Source: Streptomyces tateyamensis
Lineage (GTDB): Bacteria; Actinomycetota; Actinomycetes; Streptomycetales; Streptomycetaceae
Length of the DNA: 36,227 nt
Reading direction: 5' to 3'
NCBI RefSeq assembly: GCF_003205575.1
Contig: NZ_PYBW01000099.1
Location: 1-36,227 of the forward strand
A program made the position numbers and the translations under genes. A model generated the notes under the pieces. The model saw nothing but the letters and a program-made list of their open reading frames with translations. It was not told the origin of the DNA and made no database searches. Each line of letters opens with the position of its first letter. Position 1 is the stretch's first letter. Shown here piece by piece: positions 7,930 to 15,710 of this stretch.

Positions 7930-9957
7930 ATGACGGAGAACCCCTTCCTCGCCCCGAGCCCCCTGCCGTACCGGCTCCCGCCGTTCGGTGAGATCAGGGA
8001 CGAGCACCTCCGGCCGGCCCTCGACCAGGGCATGGCTGAACAACTGGCCGAGATCGCCCGGATCACCGCCGACCCGGCGCCGGCCACCTTCGACAACACG
8101 GTCGTCGCGCTGGAGGCCACCGGCCAGTTGCTGCGCCGGGTGACGGCGGTGCTGGACGTGCGCACGTCCGTCGACACCAACCCCGAGCTGCAGGCGCTGG
8201 ACGCCGAGTACCAGCCCAAGCGGGCCGCCCACAGCGACGCGATCCACCTGGACCGGGCGCTGTTCGCCCGCCTGGACGCGGTGTACGCCCGGCGCGCCGA
8301 GCTGGCGCTGGACGCCGAGTCGCTGCGCCTGCTGGAGCGCCGGCACCAGGAGTTCGTCCGGGCCGGCGCCCAGCTGCCGCCCGCGCAGCAGCAGCGGCTG
8401 CGCGAGCTGAACGCCGAACTGGCGAGCTCCTCGGCCCTCTTCGAGCAGAACCTGATGGCGGCCAACCGGGCCGGCGCGCTGGTGCTGGACCGGGTCGAGC
8501 AGCTGGACGGCCTGTCCGAGACGGCGATCGAGGCGGCCGCCGCCAACGCCCGCGAGCTGGGCCTCCCCGACACGTGGGTGCTGAGCCTGCTCAATTTCAC
8601 CGTGCAGCCGGCCCTGGCCCAGCTGACCGACCGCGAGGTGCGCCGCCGGCTGCTGGCCGCCGCACTGGAGCGGGCCGAGCTGAGCAACGGTCAGCTGGCC
8701 GCCACGATGGCCGCGCTGCGCGCCGAGCGCGCCGCCCTGTTCGGCTACCCGAACCACGCCGCCTACGTGGTGGCCGACGAGACCGCCGGCACCGAGGCGG
8801 CCGTCACCGAGCTGCTGGGCCGCCTGGTCGCGCCCGCGGTGGCCAACGCCGAGCGCGAGCTGGCCCGGCTGGCCGCGGCCGCCGAGGCGGACGGCGTGAC
8901 CGACTTCGGCCCGCACGACCTGCCGTACTACGCGGAGCGGGTCCGCCAGGCCGAGTACGACCTGGACAGCGCCGCGCTGCAGCCCTACTACGAGCTGGAC
9001 CGGGTGCTCTTCGACGGCGTCTTCCACGCGGCCGGCCTGGCCTACGGGATCACCTTCACCGAGCGCACCGACCTGGTCGGCTACCACGCGGACACCCGGG
9101 TCTTCGAGGTCTTCGAGCAGGACGGCACCCCGCTGGGCCTGTTCCTGGCCGACTTCTTCGCCCGCACCACCAAGCGCGGCGGCGCCTGGATGGACGAACT
9201 GGTCACCCAGTCGCACCTGCTCGGCGTCAGGCCGGTGGTGCACAACAACCTGAACCTGACCAAGCCCGCACCCGGCCGTCCGGTGCTGCTGACCGCGGAC
9301 GAAGTGCGCACCCTGTTCCACGAGTTCGGCCACGCGCTGCACGGCCTGTTCTCCGACGTGCGGTACCCCTCGCTGGCCGGCACCGCGGTGCCGCGCGACT
9401 TCGTCGAGTTCCCCTCGCAGGTCAACGAGATGTGGGCGAACTGGCCCGAGGTGCGGGACCGGTTCGCCCGCCACCACGAGAGCGGCGAGCCGATCCCGGC
9501 CGAGCTGCTGGCCAAGGCCGAGGCGGCGGAGACCTTCGGCCAGGGCACCGTGCTGGTCGAGGTGCTGGCGGCGGCGCTGCTGGACTGGGCATGGCACACC
9601 CTGCCGGCCGGACAGCCGGTCGAGGACCCGGTGGCGTTCGAGGCCGCCGCGCTGAAGGCGGCCGGGCTGTCGCTGGCCGCGGTGCCGCCGCGCTACCGGA
9701 CCGGGTACTTCGGCCACCTGTTCGTCGGCGGTTACAGCGCCGGCTACTACGCCTACCTGTGGTCCGAGGTGCTGGACGCGGACACCGTGGACTGGTTCGC
9801 CGGCAACGGGCGCCCGGTGCGCGAGAGCGGCGAGGTGTTCCGGCGCGAGCTGCTGGCCCGCGGCGACTCGCGGCCGGCGCTGGAGTGCGTGCGGGCGGTG
9901 CTCGGGCGCGAGCCGCGGATCGAGCCGCTGCTGGTGCGCCGCGGGCTGACCGCCTGA
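7930..9957 (+). CDS. M3-family zinc oligopeptidase (peptidyl-dipeptidase Dcp-like)
   Basis: A 675-residue cytoplasmic metallopeptidase that would degrade short peptides. The zinc motif HEFGH is at residues 464-468, with further conserved segments around it (NNLNLTKP, VEFPSQVNEMW) and the family C-terminal block (FGHLFVGGYSAGYYAYLWSEV). No signal peptide is visible. ATG 7930 starts the conserved MTENPFLAPSPLPY; an in-frame ATG at 7918 adds four residues and cannot be excluded, since neither has a clear Shine-Dalgarno. A strong hairpin follows the stop. Confidence 0.93.
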   Translation: MTENPFLAPSPLPYRLPPFGEIRDEHLRPALDQGMAEQLAEIARITADPAPATFDNTVVALEATGQLLRRVTAVLDVRTSVDTNPELQALDAEYQPKRAAHSDAIHLDRALFARLDAVYARRAELALDAESLRLLERRHQEFVRAGAQLPPAQQQRLRELNAELASSSALFEQNLMAANRAGALVLDRVEQLDGLSETAIEAAAANARELGLPDTWVLSLLNFTVQPALAQLTDREVRRRLLAAALERAELSNGQLAATMAALRAERAALFGYPNHAAYVVADETAGTEAAVTELLGRLVAPAVANAERELARLAAAAEADGVTDFGPHDLPYYAERVRQAEYDLDSAALQPYYELDRVLFDGVFHAAGLAYGITFTERTDLVGYHADTRVFEVFEQDGTPLGLFLADFFARTTKRGGAWMDELVTQSHLLGVRPVVHNNLNLTKPAPGRPVLLTADEVRTLFHEFGHALHGLFSDVRYPSLAGTAVPRDFVEFPSQVNEMWANWPEVRDRFARHHESGEPIPAELLAKAEAAETFGQGTVLVEVLAAALLDWAWHTLPAGQPVEDPVAFEAAALKAAGLSLAAVPPRYRTGYFGHLFVGGYSAGYYAYLWSEVLDADTVDWFAGNGRPVRESGEVFRRELLARGDSRPALECVRAVLGREPRIEPLLVRRGLTA

Positions 9958-9963
9958 GCCGCG

Positions 9964-9998
9964 GCGGCGGATGGGTTGGGGTCGGACCCACCCGCCGC
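9964..9998. terminator. Bidirectional terminator hairpin between M3 peptidase and G1 peptidase genes
   Basis: GCGGCGG (9964-9970) pairs with CCGCCGC (9992-9998) and TGGGT (9972-9976) with ACCCA (9986-9990) across one mismatch, leaving a 9-nt loop. It begins 7 bases after the M3 stop and lies 20 bases past the converging G1 peptidase stop. There is no U tract, as is usual for GC-rich actinobacterial terminators. Confidence 0.6.
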
Positions 9999-10018
9999 GC
10001 AGGCCGGTTGACGGCCGG

Positions 10019-10726
10019 TCAGGCGGGCACGATGGCGAAAGCGCCGTTGCTCAGCGCGGTCTCGGTGTACTGGCCGCTGTCGAGGGGCTGCGGGTAGGCG
10101 GAGTCGAAGACCCGGCCGTTGACCGTGATGCCGCTGAAGTCCAGCTCGTCGAAGGACGGGTAGCTCTGCGAGGGCGACTCGATCACCGCCTCGGCGCTGA
10201 CGTTGCGCCCGCGCAGCGACTTGGTGATCGAGCGGGTCCACCCCTTGGTGGTGTCGGTCAGCTTGAGCAGGTAGCTGCCGTTGCCGCTGGTGGTCACACT
10301 GGCGGTGAAGGCGTCCCCGGCGTCCACCGGGTTGCTCCAGAAGACCGGCGGGGCCGGGTACATCTCGTACCAGGCCGAGTAGGCGGGGTAGCCGCCGGAG
10401 CAGTCGACCTGGACCCCGGTCTGCTCGACGGTCTGCGAGCCGTAGCCGTCGATGCCGATCCACGGCGCGAACAGGTCCGCGGTGGTGTTGCACCGGACGT
10501 CCGGCATGGTCCAGGAGCCGGTGACGCTGCGGAAGCCGCTGCCCTGGGCGACGTAGCCGCCCCAGACACCGCCGGCGTAGCGGTGGCCGCCGTTGCCGTA
10601 CTGGGCGGCGCCGAAGCGGTGGGCGGCGGCGGCACTCGCCGGCGGGGCGGCGAGGGCGAGGCCGGACAGCGCCACCAGGGCGGCGAGGGCGGCCCGGGCG
10701 GTGCGCGTGGTGCGGGCGGTGGACAT
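10019..10726 (-). CDS. Secreted G1-family (eqolisin) glutamic endopeptidase
   Basis: A 235-residue exported protease. The signal peptide has an Arg-rich N-region, a hydrophobic core and an ASA/A cleavage site near residue 33. The mature part has the G1 signature PWIGIDGYGSQ...EQTG, with the presumed catalytic Gln102, and SAEAVIESPS with the presumed catalytic Glu179 (dyad known from scytalidoglutamic peptidase; which Glu is catalytic is my alignment by eye). The beta-sandwich pattern and length fit the family, which is best known from fungi but also found in actinomycetes. AGGAG lies 7 bases before the ATG. It is divergent from a LuxR/TrmB-type regulator. Confidence 0.88.
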   Translation of the reverse strand: MSTARTTRTARAALAALVALSGLALAAPPASAAAAHRFGAAQYGNGGHRYAGGVWGGYVAQGSGFRSVTGSWTMPDVRCNTTADLFAPWIGIDGYGSQTVEQTGVQVDCSGGYPAYSAWYEMYPAPPVFWSNPVDAGDAFTASVTTSGNGSYLLKLTDTTKGWTRSITKSLRGRNVSAEAVIESPSQSYPSFDELDFSGITVNGRVFDSAYPQPLDSGQYTETALSNGAFAIVPA

Positions 10727-10744
10727 GGCCAACTCCTGTGCAGT

Positions 10745-10871
10745 GGGGGTCGGTGGCGCCTGCTCGACCAGCCGGGTGGGGTCGGTGGCGCCGGCGCTCA
10801 GCCTGCGGGTCGGCGCCACCCCGGCGGAAGGCGGCGGCCGAAGCCGGAACGCGACATGGCGGAAACATGTC
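10745..10871. promoter_or_regulatory. Repeat-rich divergent promoter region between G1 peptidase and its neighbouring regulator
   Basis: In this 215-bp gap GGGGTCGGTGGCGCC occurs twice as a direct repeat (10746-10760 and 10778-10792). An inverted copy of its end, GGCGCCACC, lies at 10812-10820. A separate inverted repeat GACATG-N7-CATGTC lies at 10853-10871, 71 bp upstream of the regulator GTG. These are candidate binding sites for the adjacent regulator or a second factor. Confidence 0.5.
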
Positions 10872-10941
10872 ACTTGCGCGATGGCTTGATTTCCGGCGAG
10901 GGTTCGACCACAGTCAGCTCCGACCAAGGGAGGGCCGAACG

Positions 10942-11910
10942 GTGGCGGAGCAGTGGACCGCGCGATTCGCCGGACTGGGTCTGACGGCGGATCAGGAGCG
11001 GCTCTACCTCCAGCTGTTGGGCAGCTACGAGCAGAGCGCGGCGCAACTCGCACAGGCCGGCGGGACCGACCCGGACCGGGCCGCGGCGGCGCTGGCGGCG
11101 CTGGCCGAACTCGGCTTGGTGGAACGGCCGGTGCCGGGCGGCACCGGGTGGCGGGCTGCCGCGCCCGACGTGGCGCTGGAGGAGTTGCTGCTCCGCCGCG
11201 AGCTGGAGCTGCGGCGCACCCGGGGCCGGATCACCGAGCTGCTGCGCACCCACCGGCGCTCGCGGACCGAGACCGGGGCCGACGAGCTGGTGGAGATCGT
11301 CACGGGGCGCGACTCGATCGCCGAGCTCTGGCGCAGCCTGCAGCTCGGTGCCCGGGACCAGTTGCGGGTGCTGGACAAGCCGCCGTACATCCGCCGGGCC
11401 GACCCCGAGCTGGAGCTGGGCGCGCTGGGCCGGGGCGTGCGGATGCGCGTGGTGTACGAGAGCCGGGTGGTGCGCGAGCCGGAGCGGCTCGCCGAGATCC
11501 ACCGGTTCACCGCGGCCGGCGAGCAGGCCCGGGTGCTGCCCGAACTGCCGCTCAAGCTGGCCCTGGTGGACGACGCCTGGGCGCTGCTGCCGGTCAGCTC
11601 GGGCACCGAACTGCAGGCGGTGGTGCTGCTGCGGCCGTCCTCGCTGCTGGACGCGCTGACCGGCCTGTTCGAGCTGCACTGGAGCCGGGCGATGCGGCTG
11701 CCCGCACCCGAGTCCGACGAGCCGCCGCAGGACCGGCACCGCCAGCTGCTCGCGCTGCTGGCGGCCGGCCTGACCGACGAGAGCATCGCCCGGCAGATGG
11801 GCGTCTCCACCCGCACCGTGCAGCGCTGGGTGCGCGAGCTGATGGACCGCTTCGGCGCCCGCACCCGGTTCCAGGCCGGGATCCAGGCGGCCCGCGCCGA
11901 CCTGCTCTAA
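10942..11910 (+). CDS. TrmB/LuxR-type transcriptional regulator
   Basis: A 322-residue protein with a TrmB-like winged helix at the N-terminus (about 15-65) and an ELLLRRELELRRTRGRI linker helix. A middle effector-like domain (about 100-250) contains an RVLDKPPYIRR segment. The C-terminal LuxR-type helix-turn-helix (about 258-322) is LLALLAAGLTDESIARQMGV...TVQRWV. The architecture is common in Streptomyces, often beside secreted enzymes. GTG 10942 is chosen for AGGGAGGG 7 bases upstream. It is divergent from the G1 peptidase, which it may control. Its stop overlaps the converging GH5 gene by 4 bp. Confidence 0.85.
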   Translation: MAEQWTARFAGLGLTADQERLYLQLLGSYEQSAAQLAQAGGTDPDRAAAALAALAELGLVERPVPGGTGWRAAAPDVALEELLLRRELELRRTRGRITELLRTHRRSRTETGADELVEIVTGRDSIAELWRSLQLGARDQLRVLDKPPYIRRADPELELGALGRGVRMRVVYESRVVREPERLAEIHRFTAAGEQARVLPELPLKLALVDDAWALLPVSSGTELQAVVLLRPSSLLDALTGLFELHWSRAMRLPAPESDEPPQDRHRQLLALLAAGLTDESIARQMGVSTRTVQRWVRELMDRFGARTRFQAGIQAARADLL

Positions 11911-13310
11911 CCGTTCTGGACCACGGTGACGGTGGCCCGGACGCCGGGGTGCAGGCGGAGCCTGGGGTGGCCGGGAGCGCTGGTGTCCAGCTCGGCCCGG
12001 GCGCCGTCGACGGTGACCCGGGCGCCCGGTGCGGTGGCCAGTTCGGTCCAGCCGCCGATGGCGTCCAGCGTCACCTGGTAGCGGTCGGCGGCCCAGGACT
12101 CGTGGACCGGGCGGCCGGCCAGCACCGGCGCGTACGGTCCGAAGACCGGTCCGTCACCGGGCGCGGGCGTGCCGTCCGGGCCGAGCGCGCAGTAGCCGCC
12201 CTGGCCCGCGCACCAGTACCACATGGTCCAGCCGGCCGCGAAGCCCGCCATGGCGGCCACCTGACGGCGCACCAGCTCGGCGTTGCCCGGGGTGCGGGAG
12301 TTCGGCGGTCCCCACTCGCCGACCAGCAGCGGCATCCGGTGGGCGCGCGGGTAGGCGGCGATCGCGGTGGTGTAGGCGGTCACGAAGCCGTCCGCCGGGT
12401 CCCAGTCGGCGCCGTTCTCCACCGCGGTGTCGTAGAAGTGCGGGGCGTAGCCGATCCGGGCGCCGCCGGGACGCGGGTCGGCGAAGCCGGGCAGCTGGGT
12501 CGGTACGCCCTGGCCGACCAGCACGGTCGGCTCGACGAAGAGCCAACTGCGCTGGTCCGCCTGGCGGACGGCGGCGATCAGCCGCTGGTACATGGCCGCC
12601 AGCCGGCCCTGCTCCAGCTGCGCGGCGCAGGCCGCCAGCACCGCCGGGTCGCTCGGGTCGCCGTCCACCGGGCCGAACGGCTCGTTGAACAGGTCGTAGC
12701 CCAGCAGCGAGCGGTGGCCGCGCAGTTCGCGGACCAGCCGGGTGTAGAAGGCGGCCTGATCACGGCGCAGGTCGGGGTCGTCGTACAGGTGCCGGAAGGC
12801 GGCCTGGACGGCGGGCTGGAAGTAGCCGTTGAACCAGTTGGCCGGGTCCGGCACGAACGGCAGCCCGTCGTCCCGGGTGGCCCAGGCGGGGATGCCGTCG
12901 CTGCCGAAGGCCGGCCCGTACACGTCCTGGTGCAGGTCCACCAGGGCCAGCAGGCGGTAGCGGTCGGCCCAGTCCAGCACCCGGTTGAGCTTGGCCAGTT
13001 CGGCCGCGTCGTAGTGGCCGCGGGCGGGCTCCAGGCGGGACCAGGTGACGGCCACCCGCAGCAGGGTGAAGCCGTGGGCCGCGACCGCCCGCACGTCGGC
13101 CTCGGTGGTCTCGTCGTACTTGTCCAGGTTGAAGCCGCGCGGTTGCAGCACCCGGCCGTCCGGGCCGGCGAACAGCGTGCGCCCGTCCGCGGCGGTGACC
13201 GTGCCGGTGGGGAACTCCCTTTCCCGGTCGACTGCCTGGGCACTCGGGGTGGTGAGGCCGAGCAGCACGGCGGCGCTCAGCAGCAGGGCGGCACAGCGGA
13301 ACGGCAGCAC
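11907..13310 (-). CDS. Secreted GH5 glycoside hydrolase, endoglycoceramidase-like
   Basis: A 467-residue exported enzyme with a signal peptide (hydrophobic 7-20, AQA cleavage near 26). A GH5 TIM barrel follows, with LVDLHQDVYG, acid/base Glu210 in LFNEP and nucleophile Glu332 in VGEWG. A small C-terminal beta domain starts near residue 400. The LHQDVYG signature and overall pattern resemble endoglycoceramidases, which release the glycan from glycosphingolipids; related steryl or glycolipid glycosidases are alternatives. Start GTG 13310 has GAGG 5 bases upstream; GTG 13316 is also possible. The tail-to-tail 4-bp overlap with the regulator leaves no room for a separate terminator. Confidence 0.88.
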   Translation of the reverse strand: MLPFRCAALLLSAAVLLGLTTPSAQAVDREREFPTGTVTAADGRTLFAGPDGRVLQPRGFNLDKYDETTEADVRAVAAHGFTLLRVAVTWSRLEPARGHYDAAELAKLNRVLDWADRYRLLALVDLHQDVYGPAFGSDGIPAWATRDDGLPFVPDPANWFNGYFQPAVQAAFRHLYDDPDLRRDQAAFYTRLVRELRGHRSLLGYDLFNEPFGPVDGDPSDPAVLAACAAQLEQGRLAAMYQRLIAAVRQADQRSWLFVEPTVLVGQGVPTQLPGFADPRPGGARIGYAPHFYDTAVENGADWDPADGFVTAYTTAIAAYPRAHRMPLLVGEWGPPNSRTPGNAELVRRQVAAMAGFAAGWTMWYWCAGQGGYCALGPDGTPAPGDGPVFGPYAPVLAGRPVHESWAADRYQVTLDAIGGWTELATAPGARVTVDGARAELDTSAPGHPRLRLHPGVRATVTVVQNG

Positions 13311-13392
13311 GGACACCTCACGCGGGTGGGGGAGGAGTGCGGGTGGTGCGCCGATGCTGCCCGAGCCGGTCGCCGAACGCAATAGGTGAGGA

Positions 13393-14070
13393 CTACTCAG
13401 GTTTTGTGGTGAGGGGATCCGGTGTCCCGGGCTCCGCCGCTCCGGCGGGGGCGGGCGCGGGTGCGGCGGTCGGCAGCGGAGTGGGCAGCGGATCGGCTGC
13501 CGCCAGCCGCCCCCAGAGCAGGTCGGCCAGCGCCTGCACCATCTTGGCGCGCGGGCACGGCTTGCTCTCCAGCCACCAGTCCCCGGCCGCCAGCACCATG
13601 CCGGTGATCGCCCGCCCCCAGGCCTCGGAGAGCAGCGGCGCATCCGGTCCGAGGTCCACCTGCGCCGTCACCGCCCGGGTGATCTCCTCGGCGATCTGCC
13701 GCAGCGCCGGGGCGAGCGCCGCGCCCACCCCGTTCGGGTCCGCGGTCTCCGGGTGGGTGAGCAGCCGGTAGATCTGCGGGCGCGACTCGATGCCGGCCAG
13801 GTAGGTGTCCAGCACGTGCTCGACCCGCTCGCGGCGCTCCAGCGGCTCGGCCAGGGCTGCCCGCACCGCCGCCAGTAGGCCCGAGGTATGACGGTCCGTC
13901 AGGGCCTGGAAGAGCCCGCCGCGATCGCCGAAGTGCCGGTAGAGGATCGGCTTGGTGATGCCGGCCTCGGCCGCGATCGCGTTCATGCTCGCGCCGGGCC
14001 CCTCCCGGCGCACCACCCGGTCGGCGGCGTTGAGCAGTTGCTCGCGGCGCGGCTCCTCCTCTGCGGTCAC
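13393..14070 (-). CDS. TetR-family regulator of the adjacent acyl-CoA dehydrogenase
   Basis: A 225-residue repressor. The N-terminal HTH (about 8-55) reads LLNAADRVVRREG...MNAIAAEAGITKPILYRHFGDR, followed by an all-helical ligand domain with a WWLESK segment and an Ala/Pro-rich tail after about 195. It starts at GTG 14070 and is divergent from an acyl-CoA dehydrogenase across 143 bp holding TTACC/GGTAA-type palindromes, a typical arrangement for actinobacterial fatty-acid regulators. The ligand, likely an acyl-CoA, is inferred. Confidence 0.9.
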   Translation of the reverse strand: MTAEEEPRREQLLNAADRVVRREGPGASMNAIAAEAGITKPILYRHFGDRGGLFQALTDRHTSGLLAAVRAALAEPLERRERVEHVLDTYLAGIESRPQIYRLLTHPETADPNGVGAALAPALRQIAEEITRAVTAQVDLGPDAPLLSEAWGRAITGMVLAAGDWWLESKPCPRAKMVQALADLLWGRLAAADPLPTPLPTAAPAPAPAGAAEPGTPDPLTTKPE

Positions 14071-14112
14071 CCCGGCCCCTCCGTCTCGTCAGCGCCCGTG
14101 TCTCGTTGACAG

Positions 14113-14158
14113 CTGTTACCTATCAGTAGCAGACTCCCACGGTGTTACCCCCGGTAAC
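14113..14158. promoter_or_regulatory. Two inverted repeats, probable TetR operators
   Basis: GTTACC-CCC-GGTAAC (14144-14158) has perfect 6-bp arms. CTGTTAC-N6-GTAGCAG (14113-14132) has one arm mismatch and shares the GTTAC half-site. Both lie in the divergent gap between the TetR gene and the acyl-CoA dehydrogenase, so one repressor could control both directions. Confidence 0.65.
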
Positions 14159-14213
14159 CCCCCGGGTGGCGCGATCTTGGTCCGATGGATCCTGGAACCT
14201 GGAGGAGTGGGAG

Positions 14214-15431
14214 ATGAGCACCTTCTCGATGGCGCTCGGCGAGGACCAGCTGGCGGTCCGCGACTGGCTGCACGGCTTCGCCGCCGACGTGATGCGCCCG
14301 GCCGCCGCCGAGTGGGACGAGCGCGAGGAGACCCCCTGGCCGATCATCCAGGAGGCCGCCAAGATCGGCATCTACTCGCTGGACTTCTACGCCCAGCAGT
14401 TCTTCGACCCCTCCGGCATCGGCATCCCGGTCGCGATGGAGGAACTGTTCTGGGGCGACGCGGGCATCGGCCTGGCCATCGTCGGCACCACGCTGGCCGC
14501 TGTCGCGGTGCTGGCCAACGGCACCGAGGAGCAGATCGGCACCTGGGCCCCGCAGATGTTCGGCACCCCCGAGGACGTCAAGGTCGCCGCCTTCTGCTCC
14601 TCCGAGCCCGACGCCGGCTCGGACGTCTCGGCGTTGCGCACCCGCGCGGTCTATCACGAGGCCACCGACGAGTGGGTGATCAACGGCACCAAGACCTGGG
14701 CCACCAACGGCGGGATCGCCGCGGTGCACGTGGTGGTGGCCACCGTCGATCCCGAGCTCGGCGCCCGCGGCCAGGCCTCCTTCGTGATCCCCCCGGGCAC
14801 CAAGGGCCTGAGCCAGGGCCAGAAGTTCAAGAAGCACGGCATCCGCGCCTCGCACACCGCCGAGGTGGTGCTGGACCAGGTGCGGATCCCGGGCAGCTGC
14901 CTGCTCGGCGGAAAGGCGAAGCTGGACGAGCGGCTCGCCCGGGCCCGCGAAGGGGTGCGCAAGGGCGGCAAGAACGCCGCGATGGCCACCTTCGAGGCCT
15001 CCCGCCCCGCGGTCGGCGCGCAGGCCATCGGCATCGCCCGGGCCGCCTACGAGGTGGCGCTGGACTACGCGAAGACCCGGGTGCAGTTCGGCCGCCCGAT
15101 CATCGACAACCAGGGCGTCGCCTTCACCCTGGCCGACATGCGCACCCGGATCGACGCGGCCCGGCTGCTGGTCTGGCGGGCCTCCTGGATGGCCGCCAAC
15201 CAGCAGCCCTTCACCGCGGCCGAGGGCTCGATGTCCAAGCTCTACGCCGGCGAGACCGCGAAGTGGGTGACCGCGCAGGCGATGCAGATCCTCGGCGGCA
15301 ACGGGTTCACCCGCGAGTACCCGGTGGAGCGGATGCACCGGGACAGCGCGATCTACACGATCTTCGAGGGGACCAGCGAGATCCAGCGGCTGGTGATCGC
15401 CCGGTCCATCTCGGGGCTGCCGATCCGCTGA
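14214..15431 (+). CDS. Acyl-CoA dehydrogenase
   Basis: A 405-residue FAD flavoenzyme that introduces the alpha-beta double bond in acyl-CoAs. Visible are FCSSEPDAGSDVSALRTRA (flavin/substrate region, about 124-142), the helix MQILGGNGFTREYPVERMHRD and the catalytic-base region IYTIFEGTSEIQR near the C-terminus, where the Glu of FEGTSE matches the medium-chain enzyme base. The full length is typical. GGAGGAG lies 6-7 bases before the ATG. It is divergent from its likely TetR regulator, and the stop is 4 bp from the converging DUF1918 gene. Chain-length preference cannot be read by eye. Confidence 0.93.
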   Translation: MSTFSMALGEDQLAVRDWLHGFAADVMRPAAAEWDEREETPWPIIQEAAKIGIYSLDFYAQQFFDPSGIGIPVAMEELFWGDAGIGLAIVGTTLAAVAVLANGTEEQIGTWAPQMFGTPEDVKVAAFCSSEPDAGSDVSALRTRAVYHEATDEWVINGTKTWATNGGIAAVHVVVATVDPELGARGQASFVIPPGTKGLSQGQKFKKHGIRASHTAEVVLDQVRIPGSCLLGGKAKLDERLARAREGVRKGGKNAAMATFEASRPAVGAQAIGIARAAYEVALDYAKTRVQFGRPIIDNQGVAFTLADMRTRIDAARLLVWRASWMAANQQPFTAAEGSMSKLYAGETAKWVTAQAMQILGGNGFTREYPVERMHRDSAIYTIFEGTSEIQRLVIARSISGLPIR

Positions 15432-15435
15432 GTCC

Positions 15436-15642
15436 TCAGGACAGGCTCTGGTCCTGGGTCGGGCGGTGCCGCACGGTGCAGTCCGGCCCAGGGAAGATCA
15501 GGGTCTGGTGACCGTCCTCGAACCGGACCAGGTACGGCGGTTGGCCGCCGCCGCCGTGCACTTCGAGCACCTCGCCCTCGCGGTCGACGATGCCGATCGC
15601 GCGGCTGTGGATGTGGAGGTGGTCGCCCACTTCTGCGCGCAT
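15436..15642 (-). CDS. DUF1918 domain protein
   Basis: A 68-residue protein matching the small beta-barrel DUF1918 family of actinobacteria: VGDHLHIHSRAIGIVDREGEVLEV followed by PPYLVRFEDGHQTLIFPGPD. Function is unknown. The fold resembles small SH3-like barrels. AAGGAGA lies about 7 bases upstream of the ATG. It could be cotranscribed downstream of nothing on its own strand, as the gene upstream of it (crotonase) ends 69 bp away. Confidence 0.9.
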   Translation of the reverse strand: MRAEVGDHLHIHSRAIGIVDREGEVLEVHGGGGQPPYLVRFEDGHQTLIFPGPDCTVRHRPTQDQSLS

Positions 15643-15710
15643 GGTCGCTTCTCCTTCGTTCCGGAGCGGGGTGGCTGGTCGCCACAGAGTCGGGAAGCGC
15701 ACGGCTCACG

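Noticed and set aside
6013..9957. A very long plus-strand reading frame spanning the polymerase and peptidase loci, and an equally long minus-strand one (6133-9717)
   Set aside because: Their 5' parts are antisense shadows of the two real genes, low-complexity Gly/Arg/Gln/Pro; the real proteins occupy only 7930-9957 and 6133-7824. Long open antisense frames are normal at this GC content.
10727..11053. Longer N-terminus for the G1 peptidase reaching back to 11053
   Set aside because: It would run through the divergent promoter and the regulator gene; the signal peptide and ribosome-binding site fix the start at 10726.
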